Positions 1 to 7,305 of a DNA stretch of 39,860 bases are shown piece by piece. This DNA is from DASUWK01 sp036378435 (GTDB taxonomy: Bacteria > Chloroflexota > Dormibacteria > Dormibacterales > Dormibacteraceae), in NCBI GenBank assembly GCA_036378435.1, contig DASUWK010000063.1:1-39860 (forward strand), in the 5' to 3' direction. Position 1 is the stretch's first letter. Each line of letters opens with the position of its first letter. The position numbers and the translations under genes were made by a program. The notes below the pieces were generated by a model, which was not told the origin of the DNA, made no database searches, and saw only the letters and a program-made list of their open reading frames with translations.

Positions 1-804
1 GAACCGGCGCTGGATCGCCTTGCCGACCTCGGTCGAGCCGGTGAACGCGATCTTGTCGACGTCGGCGTCGACGAGCGCAGCCCCGGTGCGGCCGTCGCCG
101 GTGACGATGTTGACGACGCCCGGCGGCAGCTCGGCCTGCTCGCAGATGTCCGCGAACAGCAGCGCCGTCAGAGGTGTGGTCTCGGCCGGCTTCAGGACGA
201 CGGTGTTGCCGGCGGCGAGCGCCGGCGCGATCTTCCAGGCCAGCATCAGCAGCGGAAAGTTCCACGGGATCACCTGGCCGGCCACGCCGACCGGGGTCGG
301 CTTGCGGTTGGGGAAGGCCCATTCGAGCTTGTCCGCCCAGCCCGCGTAATAGAAGAAGTGGGCGGCGGCCAGCGGCAGGTCGACGTCGCGCGACTCCTTG
401 ATCGGCTTCCCGCCGTCCATCGTCTCGGCCACGGCCAGCTCGCGCGCCCGCTCCTGGATCAGCCGCGAGATGCGGAAGAGGTAGCGCGCGCGCCGGGAAG
501 GGCTCAGCCGCCGCCACTCGCGACCCGCTTTGTCCGCGGCGGTGACCGCGCGGTCGACGTCGACTTCGTCCGCCTCCGCGACCTCGGTCAGCGTCTCCTC
601 CGTCGCGGGGTTGATCGACGGGAACCAGTGCTTCGAGTGCGGCTGCGTCCACCGCCCGCCGACAAAGAGCTTGTAGCGGTCGCGGATCTGGACGATGTCG
701 GTCCCCTCGGGCGCGGGGGCGTAGCCCAGGCCGCGAACGGCGATGGACTCCCGCTTGGCCAGGGCCGTGACGCCGGCCTCCTCAGTCGATGGTGAAGTAG
801 TCAA
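1..804 (-). CDS. Aldehyde dehydrogenase (N-terminal part, runs off left edge)
   Basis: NAD(P)-dependent aldehyde dehydrogenase; the gene continues past base 1, so only 268 of an expected 480-500 residues are present. Visible ALDH landmarks are the PWNFP segment near residue 180, KPAE near 205 (cofactor lysine) and FTGSTEVG near 254-261 (nucleotide-binding turn). The catalytic Glu and Cys would lie in the missing part. No ATG or GTG exists at the N-terminus. I chose TTG at 804, which overlaps the deoC stop by about 23 bp and gives a plausible MTTSPSTEEA start; an unrecognised alternative start is possible. Directly downstream of deoxyribose-phosphate aldolase, its likely job is oxidising the acetaldehyde released by that enzyme. 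That role is inferred from context; the family call is firm. Confidence 0.85.
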   Translation of the reverse strand, partial: MTTSPSTEEAGVTALAKRESIAVRGLGYAPAPEGTDIVQIRDRYKLFVGGRWTQPHSKHWFPSINPATEETLTEVAEADEVDVDRAVTAADKAGREWRRLSPSRRARYLFRISRLIQERARELAVAETMDGGKPIKESRDVDLPLAAAHFFYYAGWADKLEWAFPNRKPTPVGVAGQVIPWNFPLLMLAWKIAPALAAGNTVVLKPAETTPLTALLFADICEQAELPPGVVNIVTGDGRTGAALVDADVDKIAFTGSTEVGKAIQRRF

Positions 805-1705
805 GCGACTGATAGGCGCCTTCGCGCTCTTTCACGATCTGCAGGAGGACGTCGTTGAGCAGGCTGGACGCGCCCAGCCGCAGCCGGTCGGGCGTCAGCC
901 AGTCGGGGCCGAGGGTCTCCGCGGTGAGCACGAGGTAGGCGATCGCCTGCTTGGCCGTCCGGATGCCACCCGCGGCCTTGAAGCCGATGGCGCGCCCCGT
1001 CTCATGGTGCCAGTCGCGGATCGCCTCCAGCATCACCAGCGCCACGGGCAGTGTCGCCGCGGGCGAGACCTTGCCGGTCGAGGTCTTGATGAAATCGGCT
1101 CCCGCCGCCATCGCGAGCAGGCTGGCGCGCCGGACCGCGTCATAGGTGCCGAGCTCACCCGTCTCCAGGATCACCTTGAGGTGCGCGTCGCCGGCTGCCT
1201 CGCGAGCGGCGACCAGCTCCTCGAAGACCGCCTCCTCGTCGCCGGCCAGGAAGGCGCCGCGGTCGATGACCACGTCCACCTCGTCGGCGCCGGCGGCGAT
1301 CGCCTCGCGGATCTCGGCCAGCTTGACGGCGCGGAAGGTCTGGCCGGACGGGAAGCCGGTCGCCACCGACGCAACGTGGATGCCGGTGCCGCGCAAGTGC
1401 TCCGCCGCCTCGGCGACGCGCGCGGGATAGACGCACACGGCGGCGACGGGCGGGATGGTGAGGTCGCCGGGGCGTGGCCGGATGGCCTTGGCGCACATCG
1501 CGGCGACCTTGCCGGGGGTGTCGGCGCCTTCCAGCGTCGTCAGGTCCATGCAGCGGATGGCCAGGTCGAGCGCGAGCAGCTTCGAGTCGCGTTTGATGGA
1601 GCGCTTGGCGAGCGATGCCGCGCGCTCCTCGACACCGACCTGGTCCACGCTGCCGAAGCCGCGCGGAAGCGCGGCGGCAACGTGCGTCGAAAGCGCCGTC
1701 CCCAT
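782..1705 (-). CDS. deoC: Deoxyribose-phosphate aldolase
   Basis: Class I aldolase splitting 2-deoxyribose-5-phosphate into glyceraldehyde-3-phosphate and acetaldehyde, the final step of deoxynucleoside catabolism. The 307-residue product carries the Schiff-base lysine in DFIKTSTGK (K207), the proton-relay lysine in GFKAAGG (K243) and the acidic residue in ADEVDVV (about D144), matching E. coli K167, K201 and D102. It is longer than the about 250-residue E. coli enzyme because of an N-terminal extension of some 45 residues, as in many actinobacterial DERAs. The ATG at 1705 lies 29 bp after the permease stop, so it probably belongs to the nucleoside-transporter transcript. Its 3' end overlaps the aldehyde dehydrogenase start. 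Confidence 0.95.
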   Translation of the reverse strand: MGTALSTHVAAALPRGFGSVDQVGVEERAASLAKRSIKRDSKLLALDLAIRCMDLTTLEGADTPGKVAAMCAKAIRPRPGDLTIPPVAAVCVYPARVAEAAEHLRGTGIHVASVATGFPSGQTFRAVKLAEIREAIAAGADEVDVVIDRGAFLAGDEEAVFEELVAAREAAGDAHLKVILETGELGTYDAVRRASLLAMAAGADFIKTSTGKVSPAATLPVALVMLEAIRDWHHETGRAIGFKAAGGIRTAKQAIAYLVLTAETLGPDWLTPDRLRLGASSLLNDVLLQIVKEREGAYQSLDYFTID

Positions 1706-1734
1706 CTCAGCCCGGATTATTCACCCCTCCGCCG

Positions 1735-2652
1735 TTATCGGCGGCGGTAAGGCTTGCCGTCCGCCGCGGGCGCGACCGAGCGGCCGATGGCGCCGGCGAG
1801 CACGACGATCGTCACCAGGTACGGCAGCATGCTGATGAACTGCAGCGGCACGACGTGCACCTGGGCGATCGCCAGGCGGCTCGAGAGGGCGTCCGAGGAG
1901 GCGAAGAGGATGGACGCGGCGAAGGCGCCGATGGGGTTCCAGCGGCCGAAGATCATCGCGGCCAGCGCGATGTAGCCCCGCCCGCCGGTCATGTTGGGCA
2001 GGAAGTTGCCGATCTGCTGGAGGGAGAAGTACGCGCCGCCCAGGCCGGCCAGCCCACCAGACGCGATGACCTGCACGTAGCGCACCAGGTAGACGTTGAT
2101 GCCCGCGGTCTCCGCCGCCTCGGGGTGCTCTCCGCAGGCACGGACCCGCAGGCCCCAGACCGTGCGGAAAAGCAGGAACCAAACGGCGGCGATCGCGACC
2201 AGGCTCGCGTAGGTGACCGGCTGGTTCTCGAACAGGATGGGTCCGACAAAAGGGATCTGCGACAGGCCGGGAATGTCCCAGTGCGGCAGCGTCTGCACGC
2301 CGCTGAGCCCGTTGCTCTCGACGAAGTTGCGATAGAACACGCCGGTGATGCCGACGGCCAGGATGTTGATGACCATCCCGCTCACGATCTGGTCGACGTA
2401 GAAGCTGATCGAGAGCAGCGCGTGCAGGCCCGCGATCAGCAGGCCGGCGATGATCGCCGCGATCACTCCGAGCAGGAGCGAGTGCGTCACCAAGGTGGCC
2501 GCGAAGCCGACGAACGCGCCGGTCAGCATGATGCCCTCGAGCGCGATGTTCACGACGCCGGAGCGCTCGCTCATCACGCCGCCGAGCGCTGCCAGCGTCA
2601 GCGGCGTGGCTGTGATCAGCGTCTGGCTGAGAAAGCTCTGAGCGCCGGTCAT
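1735..2652 (-). CDS. Nucleoside ABC transporter permease 2 (BPD_transp_2 family)
   Basis: Inner-membrane permease of about 305 residues, the smaller partner of a BMP-type purine/pyrimidine nucleoside importer (PnrE/NupQ/YufQ-like). The N-terminus contains the family block around ALGGVMSERSGVVNIALEG, followed by roughly eight to ten hydrophobic segments and the GINVYLVRYVQVIASGGLAG coupling region near residue 200. The ATG at 2652 overlaps the stop codon of permease 1 (ATGA), indicating translational coupling. The reading frame stays open far upstream inside permease 1, but that longer version is a frame shadow. Substrate specificity is inferred from the BMP receptor and neighbouring nucleoside-degrading enzymes. 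Confidence 0.93.
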   Translation of the reverse strand: MTGAQSFLSQTLITATPLTLAALGGVMSERSGVVNIALEGIMLTGAFVGFAATLVTHSLLLGVIAAIIAGLLIAGLHALLSISFYVDQIVSGMVINILAVGITGVFYRNFVESNGLSGVQTLPHWDIPGLSQIPFVGPILFENQPVTYASLVAIAAVWFLLFRTVWGLRVRACGEHPEAAETAGINVYLVRYVQVIASGGLAGLGGAYFSLQQIGNFLPNMTGGRGYIALAAMIFGRWNPIGAFAASILFASSDALSSRLAIAQVHVVPLQFISMLPYLVTIVVLAGAIGRSVAPAADGKPYRRR

Positions 2653-3746
2653 GACGCGACGCCTTCCTGGCCCGCGGCGGTCACCCGAACCGCCGTGACC
2701 TGCCCCTCGCGGAGGCGCAGCAGCCAGCGGATGATCACCGGTGCGGCGACGAAGATGATCACCGTCGCCTGGACGACCGAGACGAGGTCCGACGACACCT
2801 GAGTGTCGAGCTGCATGAAGCTCGCCCCGCTCTGCAGTCCCCCGAACAGCAGGGCGGCCGGCAGCACCGCCCAGGGATTGCTGCGGGCGAGGAGCGCCAC
2901 CGCGATCGAGTTGAACCCGTAGCCGGCGCCGACGGCGGCGGTCATGTTCTGGTTGAGCCCCAGGATCTGGACGATGCCGGCCAGCCCGGCCAGCCCGCCC
3001 GAGATGCCCATCGTGAGCACCAGCGTCCAGCCGACCGACATGCCCGCGGCGCGCGCAGCCTGCGGGTTGAAGCCCACGGCCCGGAGCCGAAAGCCGATCG
3101 TGGTCCGCTCCATCAGCAGCCAGACGACCGGAACCGCGGCCAGCGCGATGAAAAGGCCCAGGTGCAGCCGGGTGCCGGGCAGGATGACCGGCAGCTGCAC
3201 GTTCGGGTCGAGGTTCGGCGTGTGCTGCGGCACCGAGCCCTTGAGGTGCATCGGACCGCCGTCCACCAGGTAGTTGGCCAGGAGGAAGGCGACGTAGTTG
3301 AGCATGATCGTGGTGATCACCTCGTGCGCCCCGAAGCGAGCCTTCAGAGCGCCCGCCACCGCGGCCCAGATGAAGCCGCCCGCCATGCCGCACAGCAGCG
3401 CGATCGGGATCTCGATGATCCCGGGCAGGCCGTGGATGCTGTAGCCGGCGAAGGTGCCGGCGAGGGCGCCCACGTAGTACTGGCCCTCCGCTCCGATGTT
3501 GAACAGGCCGGCGCGGAAGCCGAGGGCGAGCCCGAGGCCGACGAGCAGGTACGGCGTGGTCGTCACCAGCGTCTCCGGCAGGGCGTCCTGGTTGGTCACT
3601 GCCCCCTGGAAGAGCGAGGTCATCGCGGCGATCGGGTCCGACCCCGAGGCGAGGACGAACAGACCCGCGACGACGATGCCGGCGACGACGGACGCCAGGG
3701 GCAGGATGGCGCCCTCGGTCAGCCAGCGCGGGATGCGATCGGCCAT
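2649..3746 (-). CDS. Nucleoside ABC transporter permease 1 (BPD_transp_2 family)
   Basis: Polytopic permease of 365 residues, the larger subunit of the BMP-type importer (PnrD/NupP/YufP-like). Typical features are the YLLVGLGLALGFRAGLFNIG block near residues 67-86, GAEGQYYVGA just after it, and the coupling region GFNPQAARAAGMSVGW near 228-243. The start ATG at 3746 overlaps the ATPase stop as TGATG, and the 3' end overlaps permease 2 by 4 bp, so ATPase, permease 1 and permease 2 form a tightly coupled unit. The C-terminus ends in a charged cytoplasmic tail. Confidence 0.93.
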   Translation of the reverse strand: MADRIPRWLTEGAILPLASVVAGIVVAGLFVLASGSDPIAAMTSLFQGAVTNQDALPETLVTTTPYLLVGLGLALGFRAGLFNIGAEGQYYVGALAGTFAGYSIHGLPGIIEIPIALLCGMAGGFIWAAVAGALKARFGAHEVITTIMLNYVAFLLANYLVDGGPMHLKGSVPQHTPNLDPNVQLPVILPGTRLHLGLFIALAAVPVVWLLMERTTIGFRLRAVGFNPQAARAAGMSVGWTLVLTMGISGGLAGLAGIVQILGLNQNMTAAVGAGYGFNSIAVALLARSNPWAVLPAALLFGGLQSGASFMQLDTQVSSDLVSVVQATVIIFVAAPVIIRWLLRLREGQVTAVRVTAAGQEGVAS

Positions 3747-5254
3747 CAGGCCGCGCCCGCCATCAGGAGCCCGATCCGGTCGCGGTCGATGCCGTCGCCC
3801 TCGAGCTCGCCGACGATCTTCCCGCGATACATCACGAGGACGCGATCGGCCAGCGACAGGACCTCGTCCAGCTCGGACGACACCAGGAGCACGGCCAGGC
3901 CCTCGTCTCGGTGCTTGACGAGCTGGCTGTGGATGAACTCGATCGAGCCCACGTCCAGGCCGCGCGTGGGCTGCGCCGCGATCAGCACCTTGGGTGAGGT
4001 GGCGAGCTCGCGGGCGACGACCACCTTCTGCTGGTTGCCGCCGGAGAGCGAGCCGACCGGCTGCTCCGCGCTCTGGGTGCGGATGTCGAAGGCCTTGATC
4101 AGCCGCTGCGAGTAGCTGCGGATGGCCGGAAAACGCCGCAGCACGCCCTGCGCGAAGGGCGCCTCGTCGTAATCGTCCAGAACCAGGTTGTCCGAGATCG
4201 GGAATTCGAGGATCACGCCCTGGCGGTGGCGGTCAGGCGGGATCATCCGGTTGCCCGCCCGCAAGAGTCGTCGGGTGGCGAGCCTCGTGACGTCCTTCCC
4301 TTCCAGGACCACGCTGCCTGAGCGCGCCGCCTGCAGGCCGTGAAGGGCGCCGATCAGCTCGTTCTGCCCGTTGCCCTCGACCCCGGCCACCCCGACGATC
4401 TCACCGGCGCGGACTTCGAAGGTGACGCCGTCGACGGCGGGCCTGCGGCGTTGGTCGTGGACGACCAGGTCGCGGACCTGCAAAACCGCCGGGCCGGGGT
4501 GCGCGGGGCCCTTGTCGACGCGCAGCATGACCTGGCGCCCCACCATCAGCTGGGCGAGCTGCTGCGGCGTGGTGTTCTGGGGTCGCTCGGTCGCCACGAC
4601 CTTGCCGCGGCGCATAACGGTGATCTCGTCGGCGATCTCCATCACCTCGCCGAGCTTGTGGGTGATGAAGATGACCGCCCTGCCCTCGGCGCAAAGGGAC
4701 CGCACGACCCGGAAGAGGCCCTCCGTCTCCTGCGGCGTCAGCGCCGCGGTCGGCTCATCGAGGATCAGGATCTTGGCGCCTCGATAGAGCGCCTTGACGA
4801 TCTCGACGCGCTGCTGCAGACCTACGGTCAGGTCCTCGACCCGAGCCCTGGGGTCGACCTCGAGACCGTGCTTTTGGGAGAGCTCGCGGACGGCCTTGAA
4901 GGCGCTGTCGAAGTCGAGCCAGCCGCCCGCCTGCGCGATCTCATGGCCGAGCTCGACGTTCTCGGCCACCGTGAGCCGCGGGATGAGCATGAAGTGCTGG
5001 TGGACCATGCCGATCCCGAGCTGGATCGCGTCCTGGGGACCGTTGATCGTCACCTGGCTGCCGTCGACCCAGATCTCGCCGGCGTCCTTCGAGAGCATCC
5101 CGTAGGCGACGTTCATCAGCGTCGACTTGCCGGCGCCGTTCTCACCTAGAAGTGCGTGGACCTGGCCCCACTCGGAGACCAGGTCCACTTGATCGTTCGC
5201 TCTCAGCTCGCCAAAGGTCTTGACGATCCCCTTCAGCTCGAGGGCCGCAGGCAC
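3746..5254 (-). CDS. Nucleoside ABC transporter ATPase, two fused ABC domains
   Basis: Cytoplasmic ATPase of 502 residues energising the nucleoside importer (PnrC/NupO/YufO-like). The first ABC domain has Walker A GENGAGKST near residue 37, the signature region LTVGLQQRVEI, and Walker B ILILDEPTAAL. The second has a degenerate Walker A (GVEGNGQNEL), signature LSGGNQQKVVV and Walker B VLIAAQPTRGLD, in which the catalytic Glu is replaced by Gln. This pattern is usual for sugar/nucleoside ABC proteins of the RbsA/YufO group, so only the first site is expected to hydrolyse ATP well. The start is GTG at 5254, only 12 bp after the BMP gene's stop. The operon order is lipoprotein, ATPase, permease 1, permease 2. 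Confidence 0.95.
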   Translation of the reverse strand: MPAALELKGIVKTFGELRANDQVDLVSEWGQVHALLGENGAGKSTLMNVAYGMLSKDAGEIWVDGSQVTINGPQDAIQLGIGMVHQHFMLIPRLTVAENVELGHEIAQAGGWLDFDSAFKAVRELSQKHGLEVDPRARVEDLTVGLQQRVEIVKALYRGAKILILDEPTAALTPQETEGLFRVVRSLCAEGRAVIFITHKLGEVMEIADEITVMRRGKVVATERPQNTTPQQLAQLMVGRQVMLRVDKGPAHPGPAVLQVRDLVVHDQRRRPAVDGVTFEVRAGEIVGVAGVEGNGQNELIGALHGLQAARSGSVVLEGKDVTRLATRRLLRAGNRMIPPDRHRQGVILEFPISDNLVLDDYDEAPFAQGVLRRFPAIRSYSQRLIKAFDIRTQSAEQPVGSLSGGNQQKVVVARELATSPKVLIAAQPTRGLDVGSIEFIHSQLVKHRDEGLAVLLVSSELDEVLSLADRVLVMYRGKIVGELEGDGIDRDRIGLLMAGAA

Positions 5255-5266
5255 TTGACTGGGTCT

Positions 5267-6322
5267 CTAGTAGACGGTCACCCCCGTCGAGATCGACCCA
5301 CTCTTGAGGCCGGCCTCGGTCTGCATGACCTTGGACTTGATGTCCGCGCCGACCTTGCTGTCGAACTGGTGGTAAGGGGCGATGCCCACGCCGTCGTTCG
5401 CCAGGCTCGACACCAGCGTGCCGCTCTGCCAGTTGCCCTTGACGAGGTTGCTGATCGCCAGCTTCACCGCGTTGTCGAGGCGCAGATACGCGCTCGTGAT
5501 CAGGCACTGGTCGACCTGCGGGTAGGAGATGTACTGGTCGACGTCGACGCCGATGCAGGTCTTCCCCTGCTCCACCGCCGCGACCAGCGCGCCGTTGCCG
5601 GTATTGCCGCCGACGCCGAACACGATGTCAGCGCCCTGCGAGAAGAAGGTCAGGGCCTGCTGCTTGCCCCAGTCGGGGTCGTTGAAGTCCTTGGCGCCCT
5701 CTTCCGGCTGGTAGATCGAGAGAACCTTGATGTTGGGGTTCACGGACTTGGCGCCGTTCTTGAATCCCTCGACGTAGCTGACGACCGGCGGCACGCTCTG
5801 CAGGCCGGCGACCGCGCCGATCACGTTGCTCTTCGTGTAGAGGCCGGCGAGCACGCCTGCGAGGTAGCCCGCCTGATCCTCGTGGAACAGCAGTCCGACC
5901 ATATTGGACGGCGGCGGGTTGTCGGTGAAGTCCGCGTTGTCGACGTTGATGAACTTCACGTTCGGGTACTGCTTGGCGGCCGCGATGGTGGCGGGGCCGA
6001 GGTTGAAACCGACCGTCACGATCGCGTCGTACTTCTGCTGGACGAACAGCCCGATGTTCTTCGGGTAGTCGTCAGGAACGCTGGACTCGATGTACCTGCC
6101 CTGGACGCAAAGGCTCTTGTCGTTCTCGGCCTTCACGACGCCCTGCCAGGAGTCGTAGTTGAACGACTTGTCAGTGAGCTTGCCCACGTCCGTGACAAGT
6201 CCGATCTTCCAGGTCTTCGTACAGCTGGAGCTGGCGGTGTTCGAGTTGTTGCTGCCGCAGGCGGTCATCGCCGCGAGCACTACCGTGATTCCCAGCAAGG
6301 ACAGGTACCGGAGTCCCTTCAT
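5267..6322 (-). CDS. BMP-family nucleoside-binding lipoprotein
   Basis: Extracytoplasmic substrate receptor of about 351 residues (PnrA/TmpC/Med family) delivering nucleosides to the permeases encoded downstream. The N-terminus MKGLRYLSLL is a lipoprotein signal ending in an AAMTAC-type lipobox, with M rather than L at -3, followed by a Ser/Asn-rich linker. The mature protein begins with IGLVTDVGKLTDKSFN, the hallmark BMP ligand-binding segment, and contains the FINVDNADFTDN block. I chose the ATG at 6322 over upstream in-frame codons because GGAGG lies 6 bp before it (6329-6333) and the signal peptide starts exactly there. PnrA homologues bind purine nucleosides; the actual ligand here is inferred. 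Confidence 0.94.
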   Translation of the reverse strand: MKGLRYLSLLGITVVLAAMTACGSNNSNTASSSCTKTWKIGLVTDVGKLTDKSFNYDSWQGVVKAENDKSLCVQGRYIESSVPDDYPKNIGLFVQQKYDAIVTVGFNLGPATIAAAKQYPNVKFINVDNADFTDNPPPSNMVGLLFHEDQAGYLAGVLAGLYTKSNVIGAVAGLQSVPPVVSYVEGFKNGAKSVNPNIKVLSIYQPEEGAKDFNDPDWGKQQALTFFSQGADIVFGVGGNTGNGALVAAVEQGKTCIGVDVDQYISYPQVDQCLITSAYLRLDNAVKLAISNLVKGNWQSGTLVSSLANDGVGIAPYHQFDSKVGADIKSKVMQTEAGLKSGSISTGVTVY

Positions 6323-6328
6323 CTCATT

Positions 6329-6368
6329 CCTCCAGAGAGTGAGCCCCCCAAGCGACTGCGGGATTGTA
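6329..6368 (-). promoter_or_regulatory. Promoter -10 and RBS of the nucleoside importer operon
   Basis: On the minus strand a TACAAT -10 box (6363-6368, five of six matches to TATAAT) precedes a leader of roughly 35 nt. GGAGG at 6329-6333 sits 6 nt from the ATG at 6322. No convincing -35 hexamer is visible 17 bp upstream. Confidence 0.5.
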
Positions 6369-6403
6369 AGGCGTTCGGGCAGACCGTGGTGACGCGGTCC
6401 CTC

Positions 6404-6409
6404 TACCAT
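6404..6409 (+). promoter_or_regulatory. Putative leaderless -10 (TACCAT) of the nucleoside phosphorylase
   Basis: TACCAT lies 8 nt before the ATG at 6418, which has no Shine-Dalgarno sequence. This TANNNT spacing is typical of leaderless promoters in high-GC bacteria and recurs before other genes in this window. Confidence 0.45.
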
Positions 6410-6421
6410 CGCTGGCGATGG
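6406..6421 (+). promoter_or_regulatory. Perfect palindrome CCATCGC-TG-GCGATGG over the phosphorylase start
   Basis: Two 7-bp arms around a TG centre form a perfect inverted repeat that covers the end of the -10 box, the predicted transcription start and the ATG. It sits in the 95-bp divergent region between transporter and phosphorylase genes, a natural place for an operator. The controlling protein is unknown. Confidence 0.4.
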
Positions 6422-7170
6422 CCGTCGCTTACCACACGGGGCTTCGCGGCGAAGACGTCGGCAGCTATGTGCTCATGCCGGGCGATCCCGGCCGGACCGA
6501 GCTGATCGCGCGTCACCTGGACGGAGCCCGCGAGGTCGCCTTCAATCGCGAATACCGGACCTTCACCGGCTCGCTGGCCGGGGTGCCGGTCTCAGTCTGC
6601 TCGACCGGGATCGGCGGCCCGTCGACCGCCATCGCGGTCGAAGAGCTGAGCGAGCTCGGGGCGAGCACCTTCGTCCGCGTCGGCACCTGCGGTGGCGCTC
6701 AGCCCGAGATCGAGATCGGCGACCTCGTCATCGCCACGGGCTCGGTGCGCAGCGAGGGGACGCCCAACGGCTACGTGCCCCTCGAGTACCCGGCGATCGC
6801 GGACCACGCAGTGGTCGCCGCGCTGCGCGGGGCCGCGGCGGCGGTGGGTGCGCGAGCCCACGCGGGCATCGTGCGGGCCGTCGACGCCCTGGCGGCCGAT
6901 CTCGATCCAGAGCGGATGCCGCGAGCCAAGGCGCTGGTGGAGGAGATCGAGATGTGGCGCCGGGCAGGCGTGCTCGCCAACGACATGGAGTCGTCCACGC
7001 TGTTCGTGGTCGCCTCGCTCAAGCGCTTGCGGGCCGGCACGGTCTTGCTCTGCGTCGACCAGGTCGGCGGGGGCCCCATTCACCCCGTGGGGCCGCAGCT
7101 GCTCGACCGGATGCTCGGCGTCGCCGTAGCCGCGGTCAAGACCCTGGTCGAGCAGGACCGGGCGAGCTAG
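6418..7170 (+). CDS. Nucleoside phosphorylase, uridine-phosphorylase-like (PNP/UDP family)
   Basis: Hexameric-type phosphorylase of 250 residues cleaving nucleosides to base plus (deoxy)ribose-1-phosphate. Family landmarks are the phosphate-binding MPGDPGR near residue 20, CSTGIGGPSTAIAVEEL near 61-77, FVRVGTCGG near 85-93 and NDMESSTLF near 188. In uridine phosphorylases a FxxGQxR-like segment follows GVV/GIV; here that position reads GIVRAVDALAADLDPERMP, so the usual Phe, Gln and Arg base-contacting residues are missing. The later VNRTQ-type motif is replaced by LLCVDQVGG, carrying an Asp. Specificity may therefore be purine-like or otherwise shifted. It is divergent from the BMP operon, whose product is its probable substrate source. 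It reads without a Shine-Dalgarno, probably leaderless. Confidence 0.88.
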   Translation: MAVAYHTGLRGEDVGSYVLMPGDPGRTELIARHLDGAREVAFNREYRTFTGSLAGVPVSVCSTGIGGPSTAIAVEELSELGASTFVRVGTCGGAQPEIEIGDLVIATGSVRSEGTPNGYVPLEYPAIADHAVVAALRGAAAAVGARAHAGIVRAVDALAADLDPERMPRAKALVEEIEMWRRAGVLANDMESSTLFVVASLKRLRAGTVLLCVDQVGGGPIHPVGPQLLDRMLGVAVAAVKTLVEQDRAS

Positions 7171-7200
7171 CGGGGCTGCGTCAGGCCAGAAAACCCCGCT
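7169..7200 (+). terminator. Weak hairpin after the phosphorylase gene
   Basis: AGCGGGG (7169-7175) pairs with CCCCGCT (7194-7200) around an 18-nt loop, beginning inside the stop codon. There is no U-tract, so termination ability is doubtful. Confidence 0.25.
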
Positions 7201-7211
7201 CAACCAGGTCG

Positions 7212-7272
7212 ATTTCGAGAGAAATGCACGGCGATGAGCCGCCGACCCGGGCCATTTCTGGAGAAATGCACG
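7212..7272. repeat. Pair of small palindromic repeats spaced 42 bp
   Basis: Copy 1 (7212-7230) is ATTTC-GAGA-GAAAT followed by GCACG. Copy 2 (7254-7272) is ATTTC-TGGA-GAAAT followed by the same GCACG; copy 2 extends to a perfect CATTTCT-GG-AGAAATG palindrome. The copies start exactly 42 bp apart, about four helical turns. They lie in the 135-bp space between two convergent genes. They could be a phased operator pair, a dispersed genomic repeat, or RNA hairpins; nothing else in the window matches them by eye. Confidence 0.55.
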
Positions 7273-7305
7273 TCCAGCGCCACGTCTTTAGGGCTGGGCA
7301 GCCCG

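Noticed and set aside
20..1750. Long forward-strand reading frames (20-349, 358-795, 743-1750)
   Set aside because: They are Arg/Ala/Pro-rich shadows opposite clear aldehyde dehydrogenase and deoC coding sequence; no family motif is present.
1735..3393. A 552-residue version of permease 2
   Set aside because: The extra N-terminal part is out-of-frame permease 1 sequence rich in Arg and Gly; the ATGA overlap at 2652 gives a family-length permease.
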